Shown one piece after another: positions 36,890-44,076 of a stretch of 64,000 nt of DNA. The translations under genes and the position numbers were made by a program. This DNA is from Pelagibius sp. Alg239-R121 (lineage in GTDB: Bacteria > Pseudomonadota > Alphaproteobacteria > Kiloniellales > Kiloniellaceae), in the NCBI RefSeq assembly GCF_947331435.1, contig NZ_CAMZOF010000012.1, positions 186,001 to 250,000 on the forward strand, read 5' to 3'. The notes under the pieces were generated by a model that was not told where the DNA came from, did no database searches, and saw only the letters and a list, made by a program, of their open reading frames with translations. Positions within the stretch are counted from its first letter, which is position 1; every line of letters begins with the position of its first letter.

Positions 36890-37654
36890 ATGACAGACCT
36901 CACAGGAAAGGCCGCAATCATCACCGGTGCGAGCCGTGGCATTGGCGCAGCAGCAGCGCGTGAACTCGCGACACAAGGTGCTTCGGTCGTTCTGGCCGCA
37001 CGCTCTCATGGCGAAATCAATGCGATCGCTGAAGAGATCCGTGATCAAGGAGGCAGGGCCGAGAGTGTAGTCTGCGACGTCAGTCACTACAGAGACCTGG
37101 CGAAGGTCATCGAGACCTGTCAGCGCGACTTTGGGTCTGTCGACATCCTGGTAAATAATGCGGGTGTGATCGACCCCATTGCCCGCCTCGCCGACTCTGA
37201 TCCCGACCACTGGGACAAAGTGGTCGATATCAACCTCAAAGGTGTTTATCACGGGCTGCGGGCGGCCATTCCGGTCATGCAGGAGCAAGGTTCAGGTGTA
37301 ATCGTCAACATCAGTTCCGGCGCCGCCACAGGCGCCCTGGAAGGATGGAGCCACTATTGTGCGACCAAGGCGGCAGTCTTCTCGTTGACCCGATGCGCCG
37401 ACAAGGAATATCGAAACCACGGCATCCGTGTCGTGGGCCTTAGCCCAGGCACGGTGGCAACCGATATGCAGATCTCAATCAAAAGTTCGGGCATCAATCC
37501 GGTCAGCCAGTTGGATCCGTCGGTGCACATCCCTGCCGACTGGCCCGCCCGTGCCATTGCCTGGCTTTGCACCGAAGATGCAGCGGAGTTCGCGGGAACG
37601 GATTTTTCAATCAAGAACGACGAAGGACGAAGAAGAGTCGGGTTGATCGATTAG
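36890..37654 (+). CDS. SDR family oxidoreductase
   Basis: A 254-residue classical SDR. TGASRGIGAAAARELA (about 13-28) is the cofactor motif, and LVNNAGVIDP and the catalytic YCATKAAVFSL (Tyr-x-x-x-Lys) are present, with Ser in NISSGAA. The C-terminus (FSIKNDEGRRRVGLID) departs from the usual motif. The basic Arg in TGASRGIG suggests NADP(H). It reads away from the cytochrome operon and is probably a separate transcription unit. Confidence 0.92.
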   Translation: MTDLTGKAAIITGASRGIGAAAARELATQGASVVLAARSHGEINAIAEEIRDQGGRAESVVCDVSHYRDLAKVIETCQRDFGSVDILVNNAGVIDPIARLADSDPDHWDKVVDINLKGVYHGLRAAIPVMQEQGSGVIVNISSGAATGALEGWSHYCATKAAVFSLTRCADKEYRNHGIRVVGLSPGTVATDMQISIKSSGINPVSQLDPSVHIPADWPARAIAWLCTEDAAEFAGTDFSIKNDEGRRRVGLID

Positions 37655-38054
37655 CGGCCGATACGCAGCGGGACATGGAACTGGCGGGCGCCGATATTTC
37701 CATCCAAGCCGAGGGACAACAACGTCGGGTAGATTCCACCTCCAACAGCAATTCGGGCGGACCTGACTTAAAGCTGGAAAAGGTCCCTGCCTCATGATAA
37801 TATGTATGCATACAAATAAATACTCAGTGAAAGACTTAAAGGCCATTCCACAGAGAGAGTCTGATCGTTTTCTACTGGAACAGCGAACAATGTGAATCCA
37901 CCTCTCTTTATTCTGTTCGAGGACGATTCACGTTCTTGATCGCTATTACCAATGACGATCGTTCTCTAGATCAGGATCTGCCTGACTCGTTCTGAAGCGC
38001 GTACCTTGTCACGGTGCCAGCTTATTGAGCAGGCGATTCCGAAAGGAGTACGCC
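37655..38054. other. Intergenic region between SDR gene and secreted-protein gene
   Basis: 400 bases with no convincing gene; the SDR reading frame ends at 37654. A 12-base perfect palindrome, TGTATGCATACA, sits at 37803-37814 in an AT-rich stretch that could hold the promoter for 38055. It marks the border between the reductase region and the YcaO island. Confidence 0.45.
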
Positions 38055-38477
38055 ATGAAATCTCGATTTACGGCAGTTGCGCTTACCGCCGCTTTGTCGT
38101 TTGGCGCCGCCGACAAGAGTCATAGCGCCCAACAGATGGGATTCATCTGTGATCTGAACGGGGTCGATGCTCAGATGAGGGTCGTGGTCGAATACGTTTC
38201 CTCGACGGGCATTGTAACCGGGCCCGGAGCCAATCCGAACATCACGGGACTTATCCCCACTGGGAACTACACGGTCTATACAGCAGGCGACGTTCGCAGT
38301 CCGTCCGCATACTATACCTTCAAGGGGCAAGGCGAATATGCGGACTTCACTAACATGCATCAGAACGAGCGCTTCCGTGTCCGATTCGTTTCGGCGTCCA
38401 AAGGCATCTGGATGATCATTAATCCCCACCAGCCGCCCGAATGGCAGGGCCGCCACTTTTGCCGGCGTGTCGGTTAA
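38055..38477 (+). CDS. Small secreted protein of unknown function
   Basis: A 140-residue protein with a signal peptide (KSRFTAVALTAALSFGAA, cleavage near residues 19-25). A beta-rich mature part contains one Cys near its start (FICDLNG) and one near its end (HFCRRVG), which may form a disulphide. AAAGGAG precedes the ATG at 38055. No family is recognised. It is the first gene of the rightward YcaO gene group, 36 bases before the YcaO frame. Confidence 0.7.
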   Translation: MKSRFTAVALTAALSFGAADKSHSAQQMGFICDLNGVDAQMRVVVEYVSSTGIVTGPGANPNITGLIPTGNYTVYTAGDVRSPSAYYTFKGQGEYADFTNMHQNERFRVRFVSASKGIWMIINPHQPPEWQGRHFCRRVG

Positions 38478-38513
38478 ACCGACTGAAACAAGTCAGACCG
38501 CCAGACGAGATCA

Positions 38514-39632
38514 TTGAGCATCAGGGAAGCTTACGTGTATTCCGCAGAACTCGCGCAGGTTTCTAACCTCTACTGCTCGGCCGCTGTCGAGACCTTCTGC
38601 GGAATCAGCCTCAGTGCGACCGGATTGGGCAACTCGCTACAGGAAGCCGAAGCACGGCGGGAAGCAGAATTTGCAGAAGGCAAAGCACAGATACTGGGAC
38701 CGCGTGGCCCCACCGTTGAGTTTTTCAAAAAATTAAGATCAGAGGCGGAGGGAGATCCGGACTGGGGAGAACTTCTCGACGAGATCTCACCACCTGGGAC
38801 GCCCCTAACATGCGAAACCCTGGAGTGCTTCCGCGCCCGCGATATTTCTTCCGGCGCCGAGCGGTTCTTGCCAACGGCATTCTTGGGTAGCGAAGGCAGC
38901 CAGGCGCCAGTCGCGATTGGAATCGCCGCGGGTACAAACCTTGATATGGCCCTTTTTAATGCGTTGCTGGAAGCGATCGAACGCTATTCCAGCCTGAATT
39001 GGTGGTCCGGCTGTCATACAGCAGCCGCGCCATCTCCTGCCGCAGAGCGTTGTTTCAGTGACCAGCAAAGATACTGGATTCGAAAGGCCACGCGGCGGAC
39101 CGGTCTGCTCGACATCACGCCGCACTTCGGCATTCCAGTGTACGTTGCCTGGTCCTGCGGACATGGTGGACGCGATCTATGTTTCGGCACGGCGTGCCGG
39201 CCAAACGATCAAGCCGCGGTCCGTGCAGCACTGAAAGAGCTTTTTCAGATGGAGTTCGGACTGGACGTGATACGCTATCGTCAACGACACGGCGTAAAAC
39301 TTGACCGAAAGGAAAGGGTCATGCTCGCGCGCGCGTTCAGGTTGAGTGTCGAAAACTGTTCGGCGCTTCTGACTCCTGCCCGCGCGGTTAATCCAGCTGC
39401 ACCTTCAGCATCGATGGAAACCTCAACGCGCATCGCCGCGCACCTCTCTCGCTTTGACAAACAATGTTATGCGATCGATTTCGAACGCCCGGACGAAGTT
39501 CATTGGGTGGTTAAGGTCTTGTCCCCCAATCTGCGAATCTCTTCGGCCTGTCGCAAGGGTGACGGACAGGTTTCGCCGATCGAACGGCGGGCGGAAAACG
39601 AGGCGCCCTGGCGGCGCTGGGATCTCTACTAA
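38514..39632 (+). CDS. YcaO-like domain protein
   Basis: A 372-residue YcaO-family ATP-dependent enzyme. Family members phosphorylate a peptide amide to form azolines, thioamides or amidines, or assist ribosomal protein S12 thiomethylation. The ATP/Mg site pattern is present: GIAAGTNLDMALFNALLEAIERYS (the ExxER motif), then FGTACRPNDQAAVRAALKELFQ (ExxQ). The C-terminus ends PWRRWDLY and lacks the PxPxP tail typical of azoline-forming cyclodehydratases. No E1-like partner, dehydrogenase or TfuA gene is adjacent. The frame starts with TTG at 38514 with a weak ribosome site, so the start is tentative. Confidence 0.85.
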   Translation: MSIREAYVYSAELAQVSNLYCSAAVETFCGISLSATGLGNSLQEAEARREAEFAEGKAQILGPRGPTVEFFKKLRSEAEGDPDWGELLDEISPPGTPLTCETLECFRARDISSGAERFLPTAFLGSEGSQAPVAIGIAAGTNLDMALFNALLEAIERYSSLNWWSGCHTAAAPSPAAERCFSDQQRYWIRKATRRTGLLDITPHFGIPVYVAWSCGHGGRDLCFGTACRPNDQAAVRAALKELFQMEFGLDVIRYRQRHGVKLDRKERVMLARAFRLSVENCSALLTPARAVNPAAPSASMETSTRIAAHLSRFDKQCYAIDFERPDEVHWVVKVLSPNLRISSACRKGDGQVSPIERRAENEAPWRRWDLY

Positions 39633-39649
39633 CCGGATTGATCGGGAGC

Positions 39650-41740
39650 ATGACAGCCAATCAACTATACCTGCAGCTAATCGACGGCTTTCAGGCCCGC
39701 GTGTCGGGAACGGGTCTGGCGGCATCAGATTTGCCAATTACATCTGCGCCGGCACGTCTGGCCCTAGGCTATCTGGCCCTCAGCCCGGGGAAAACAGAAA
39801 GCCGGGCGAAACTCGCCGCGATGATTTGGGAAGATTCGGACGACTATCGTGCAAGACGAAACCTGCGGCAGTTGCTTTATGGTCTGCGCGCCGATCTGGG
39901 GCGTAGCTGGGACGGGCTTAAAGCCGGTCGCTCAGACGTAACACTCCAATCGGACGTTATCCTGACCGACTGTGACGAGATCATCGAAGCGCTGCAAATT
40001 GGTACCGTACCGGATGTCATCGTAAACAAACCGGAGATTCACAGGCGGCTGCTGACTGCCGTTCCCGATCAGGGCGAGCTCTTCGCGAGTTGGCTGCATC
40101 TCAGGCGCAAGGAATTTGAAAATCAGCTGCAAAGCGAACTCGAAAAGATCTTGAATACCAACGCGCACGAACAGAGAGAGCAAGCTGCACGTGCTCTATT
40201 AAGTCTCGACGCATCAGACGAAAATGCCGCACGGCGATTGATCAGTTTGTATCACGATCGCGGAGACACGGGACGTGCCTTAGGAGTCTACTCCAGCCTT
40301 TGGGAGCATTTGGACGAAGCCTACGGGATGGAACCTGCGCCTCAGACTCAAGACCTAATCGTCGAGGTAAAATCGGGAGTGCGCAAGCCTCTTGATCGAA
40401 CACCAGCGGGTAGCCAGGGACCAGCAGAAGGTAGAACGAACAGCCGAAACGCTTCCGATCATAGAGGCAGTGACCGGAGGATCGCCGGCCGAAGGGCCAC
40501 GGATCGCAACTCTGGAGATGGAGCATCTGAGGATGCGGCGAGTGATGCCAAATCGGACCGGAAACTGGAGATTGGCGTTCTGCCGATTTTGACCTCCGAA
40601 ATGACCGGCGACGCGCATCTGATCGGAGATCTTTTCCGCACAGAGCTGATCTCCAGGATGGTCAGTTTTCGCGAAATCGATGTCATCGATGCCGCGGTCA
40701 AGGACGTCGCAACCGAGTATCGGCTCAAACTGACCATGGCCCCGGCGGGCGAGCAGCTTGCATTGATCGCAACCCTCACCCGTTCGACTGACGGTATGGT
40801 GATCTGGAGTGACCGTTTCGGCCAGATCGTCCAACACTGGTGGGAGTATCAGGCGGATCTCGCCAGCCGGCTGGCGACGGCCTGCAGCCTCACCCTGTCC
40901 CGGGCACGGCTATCGGAAATCAGGACCATGTCGACGGTCCAGGGCTCCATCAACAACTGGCTCATGGGTCAGAAATTTCTTGATGGCTTTCACTCGGAAG
41001 ATTGGGATTCAGCGATCAGCTGTTTTCGCAAGGCAATCGAGCTGGATCCAAGCTTTTCGATGGCCTACAGCAGTCTTTCACAGGTTCACAACATCCGCCA
41101 TCTCGTCCATCCGGGCTTTATGCGGCAACGCGAACTTCTGCTGGAGAGCAAGTCGCTGGCAAATGCCGCCATTGCGTTGGATCCGACCGACAGCCGTGCC
41201 CACCTCTGCAGAGCCTGGTCCAGCCTGCTGCTGGCCGATTATGCCCAGTCGGCAGCAAGTTTCGCCATAGCAAGGCAGTGCAATGAGAACGACCCCTGGA
41301 CTGTGATGTCCTCCGCCTTGGGGGCGGCCTTCAGCGGCGAAATCATACTGGCGAACGAATTGGCCTCCCGTTTTCACAAGGAAGGTTGGACGAGCAATCT
41401 GTGGCTCTGGGGATACCAGTCCAACATCCATTTTCTGGCAGGCGATGACGAAGCTTGCGTGATTGCGATCGACTACGCCGGCGACTGCATCATGAATTTA
41501 CCAGCCTGGAAGGCGGCCGCACTCTGGCATCTCGGCAAACGGGAGGAAGCCGCCGCAGCCTGGCGTGTGTTTGAAACTGCGGCCAGCGCTCAATGGACAG
41601 GAACCGAGCCGGCCAGCACAGAAACTATCCTGGCGTGGTTCTTAGCCTGTTTCCCGATTCGTATGCGAGACGCACAGGAGCGTCTTGCAGAGGGCGCGAC
41701 CCAGGCCGCACAGCTCTATCTGCATTGCCCGCAAACATAA
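39650..41740 (+). CDS. SARP/BTAD regulator with TolB-like and TPR regions
   Basis: About 696 residues. The N-terminal segment resembles the winged helix plus bacterial transcriptional activator domain of SARP regulators: ARLALGYLALSPGKTESRAKLAAMIWED, RRNLRQLLYGLRADLG, and later YHDRGDTGRALGVYSSLWEHL. A charged linker (about 250-305) follows, then a TolB-N-like fold of the CadC/adenylate-cyclase type (GVLPILTSEM to DGMVIWSDRF), then TPR-like repeats (AISCFRKAIELDPSFSMAYSSLSQVH). Such proteins often activate neighbouring gene clusters. ATG 39650 has GGGAG too close; TTG 39638 is the alternative start. Its end overlaps the convergent gene by 25 bases. Confidence 0.82.
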   Translation: MTANQLYLQLIDGFQARVSGTGLAASDLPITSAPARLALGYLALSPGKTESRAKLAAMIWEDSDDYRARRNLRQLLYGLRADLGRSWDGLKAGRSDVTLQSDVILTDCDEIIEALQIGTVPDVIVNKPEIHRRLLTAVPDQGELFASWLHLRRKEFENQLQSELEKILNTNAHEQREQAARALLSLDASDENAARRLISLYHDRGDTGRALGVYSSLWEHLDEAYGMEPAPQTQDLIVEVKSGVRKPLDRTPAGSQGPAEGRTNSRNASDHRGSDRRIAGRRATDRNSGDGASEDAASDAKSDRKLEIGVLPILTSEMTGDAHLIGDLFRTELISRMVSFREIDVIDAAVKDVATEYRLKLTMAPAGEQLALIATLTRSTDGMVIWSDRFGQIVQHWWEYQADLASRLATACSLTLSRARLSEIRTMSTVQGSINNWLMGQKFLDGFHSEDWDSAISCFRKAIELDPSFSMAYSSLSQVHNIRHLVHPGFMRQRELLLESKSLANAAIALDPTDSRAHLCRAWSSLLLADYAQSAASFAIARQCNENDPWTVMSSALGAAFSGEIILANELASRFHKEGWTSNLWLWGYQSNIHFLAGDDEACVIAIDYAGDCIMNLPAWKAAALWHLGKREEAAAAWRVFETAASAQWTGTEPASTETILAWFLACFPIRMRDAQERLAEGATQAAQLYLHCPQT

Positions 41741-42219
41741 GCGGCCATATAGGGATCGAGGAAACATTCGAAGGGCTGATCCCGCAGCGTGACTTCATAG
41801 TTCGCTGGGCCACTGTCTTCAATGGCGGGCCGTATGGGCACGGCATCTGGGTCTCCAGGAACAACTTCTGCATAAACAGCGGCCACACGCACCTGCAGCG
41901 GCAGGTCGTGATCGAGCAAATGATGTATCATCTCGGCTTCCGGCAACAGAATTGAGAAACGGTTCGGCTGCCTAAGGATCAGTTCGACCTCTTCGATCCC
42001 CGCACGAATGCAGTAGTCGCCATCGCCACTTTCCGGTTGGCCTTCATTCAGCCCTTCCCCATTCAGCGCATTTCTGAAGGCGTCCACGTAAAAGACGCAA
42101 CGGCGCTCTTCTTCTAACCTATGGTCGGGACGCGATGCAGGATCAACCGTCCATTCCCTGATCAATTTACCAAGAACGCCCATAGCTTTTTTGGTGCGGA
42201 GTGTGACTGGGTTTTCCAT
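41716..42219 (-). CDS. Hypothetical protein with Cys-rich C-terminal tail
   Basis: A 167-residue protein I do not recognise. It has a basic N-terminus, an Arg/Glu-rich helix (HRLEEERRCVFYVDAFRNAL), and a long acidic and hydrophobic middle. It ends in YMAAYVCGQCR, a CxxC-like pair. No signal peptide or membrane helix is seen. It is convergent with the SARP-type gene (25-base overlap) and divergent from 42465, with a 245-base gap between. Confidence 0.6.
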   Translation of the reverse strand: MENPVTLRTKKAMGVLGKLIREWTVDPASRPDHRLEEERRCVFYVDAFRNALNGEGLNEGQPESGDGDYCIRAGIEEVELILRQPNRFSILLPEAEMIHHLLDHDLPLQVRVAAVYAEVVPGDPDAVPIRPAIEDSGPANYEVTLRDQPFECFLDPYMAAYVCGQCR

Positions 42220-42464
42220 CGCTGTTTCCTTCCCAATTCCCTGACAGAACGCCGAACGAGGCCGCAGTCTAACAAAGACACCTGGAGCGCGACAGTCATG
42301 GCCAGCGGCGCTTGACGCGCCAATGACGCTGAAATGACGCTGCCGCCTACACCCCCATGTTCGATTGATTTTGCGACCCGAGGGATTGGACCCGAGGGCG
42401 TGAACACCCGGAAGAACAGGCGCACCAATCTCGCGGCTGTCCGAAACAGGAAAGGGACTGCATC

Positions 42465-42899
42465 ATGTTTAATTCGGATTTTGTCTGGCTCAACTTCGAC
42501 AAGGAGTTCAACCGGCCTAACGAAGAAGCCACCCGTTCGTTCTACATCGATGAAGAACCGACGGCCGCTTCCCCACGCGGTCAGAACATCACCTCTGAAG
42601 GCTACATCCTCATCCAGGCCGAGGACGTCGGCAACAGCAGCACCGAAGAGGGCGATGAAATTACCCATCGGATCCTGATCAACGGCAAACATTTGCCGTC
42701 CTTCGACATGGTTGCCGCCGATGGATGGAACCTTTGGATGGACCGCATCCCTAAGGACTTTCTTTTGAAGGGCGACAACTGCTTAACCATCCGACGCCGT
42801 GCGGTTGATGGTTTTCGGGTGGCCAACGTGGTCGTCCAATGGCGCGAGCGCCGCGGGACAGCGAGCCTCTCTGCCTCCGATGACATTGCTGTGGGGTGA
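42465..42899 (+). CDS. Hypothetical beta-rich cytoplasmic protein
   Basis: A 144-residue protein starting MFNSDFVWLNFDKEFNRPNE. The alternating pattern, with WNLWMDRIPKDFLLKGDNCLTIRRR and VANVVVQWRERRG late in the chain, suggests a beta-sandwich like those of carbohydrate- or ligand-binding domains. There is no signal peptide. A good ribosome site (GGAAAGGGA) precedes the ATG. It is the first of three rightward small genes in the island. Function unknown. Confidence 0.65.
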   Translation: MFNSDFVWLNFDKEFNRPNEEATRSFYIDEEPTAASPRGQNITSEGYILIQAEDVGNSSTEEGDEITHRILINGKHLPSFDMVAADGWNLWMDRIPKDFLLKGDNCLTIRRRAVDGFRVANVVVQWRERRGTASLSASDDIAVG

Positions 42900-42926
42900 T
42901 GTTGGTCTCAGGGAAAGGAGTGAGCC

Positions 42927-43259
42927 ATGAATTCCGTGTCACCTTTTTTCAAAAGCCTTTTCTTCGCGGTTTTGCTCACGCACGCGGCACCGTGGAAAAC
43001 GGTCCTCGCCGAGGAGGTGAAACAGTATCAGGCGAAGCCGGAGTTGAACTCTGTTCTACGCTCAATTTCACCTCAAAGAGGCCGGCTTATTCCGCATGGC
43101 ACCCGCCTTCAGGCCCGTGGGCGCTCCGAACAGCTGACCTGTTGCACCCACTGGAACAGCTCCACGGGCGGAACAGGCTGCGCAACTCACGACGACAGCG
43201 AAGGCTCCTGTCCTAAGGATACCTTTCAAGTCGATTGCGGAGCCAATGGCTGCTGGTAG
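42927..43259 (+). CDS. Small secreted cysteine-rich protein
   Basis: A 110-residue protein with a signal peptide (FFKSLFFAVLLTHAAPWKTVLA, cleavage near residue 28), a basic linker and a C-terminal 41-residue Cys/Ser/Thr/Gly-rich part. That part contains six cysteines: LTCCTHW, TGCATHDD, GSCPKDT, VDCGAN and a final GCW. The spacing suggests disulphides or heterocycle modification. It starts 28 bases after the previous gene. In this context it is a possible, unproven, substrate of the island's YcaO enzyme, although a Sec signal is unusual for such substrates. Confidence 0.65.
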   Translation: MNSVSPFFKSLFFAVLLTHAAPWKTVLAEEVKQYQAKPELNSVLRSISPQRGRLIPHGTRLQARGRSEQLTCCTHWNSSTGGTGCATHDDSEGSCPKDTFQVDCGANGCW

Positions 43260-43387
43260 CCAATCGAAACTGTTGTGCTTCCAGAAGCTGGTCGAGCGGC
43301 GGGTTCGCAGACGCCGGCGAGCCCGCCGATCACCCAAAAACATTCGTGTAATCACGCCCGCCGCCATTGTCAGACAAGGAGAAACCG

Positions 43388-44059
43388 ATGTCTAAATTCA
43401 ATTCCAGACTTGCCGCTACCGTCATGTTGTTGATGGCCAGCGGCTGCACCGAAATTCTCAATACGCATTCCAGCGGCAGCGGACCGGAGGGGCCTGGCGC
43501 CATTCCAGGCGCACCGGGTGGAGATTCGGTCAGCGCAACCGGCCCGGTGATCTTCAACAGCGGCAACATTCAGCTACCTGCCAACGGAACTTCGCCGATA
43601 CTGGTCGATCTGATCGTAGGCGGTCATCCGCACGACACTAGCGAATACGCGATCAGCTTTTCCGGCGTGAAGCTGACCATCACAGACACGCCGGTAATCG
43701 CCATCGACGCTCTCAATGCCGTCGGGCAGCAGGCCTGCGGCCTGGAAATTTCAGGCGGCGAGTTCCGCCTTGTCAGCGGTGCCGGTGCTCCGGCGATCGG
43801 AACCTATACGGGGGCAGCGGATGAACATCGCGTCTTCCTGCGCGTCGATCTTGCCAGTGCGCGCTGCTTCGTTCGGATCGAACAGGTGGCACAGGGCACG
43901 GATGGTCCACCGGTTCAGCCGGTGATCGTTGGAGATGGCCCAGTCATCGCAGCGGCGTTCGGCGAACTGGACCGGCTGCGCATCGCCTGGGAAGAAACCT
44001 CGCCGGGCGACGCAACCAACTACTTTCTAGGACCGGTCGTCATCTCCAAGCGCAATTGA
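43388..44059 (+). CDS. Putative lipoprotein of unknown function
   Basis: A 223-residue protein with a lipoprotein signal (lipobox LMASGC, Cys near residue 20). A Gly/Pro/Ser-rich linker (SSGSGPEGPGAIPGAPGG) follows, then a beta-rich domain with two further Cys (QQACGLEIS and SARCFVRIE). AAGGAG lies ahead of the ATG at 43388; the frame also opens seven codons earlier. It faces the large repeat protein gene convergently. No family is recognised. Confidence 0.7.
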   Translation: MSKFNSRLAATVMLLMASGCTEILNTHSSGSGPEGPGAIPGAPGGDSVSATGPVIFNSGNIQLPANGTSPILVDLIVGGHPHDTSEYAISFSGVKLTITDTPVIAIDALNAVGQQACGLEISGGEFRLVSGAGAPAIGTYTGAADEHRVFLRVDLASARCFVRIEQVAQGTDGPPVQPVIVGDGPVIAAAFGELDRLRIAWEETSPGDATNYFLGPVVISKRN

Positions 44060-44076
44060 AGCGAACGGGATGAACA

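Noticed and set aside
38022-38456. 144-codon minus-strand frame
   Set aside because: Antisense to the small secreted protein gene, which has a signal peptide and ribosome site.
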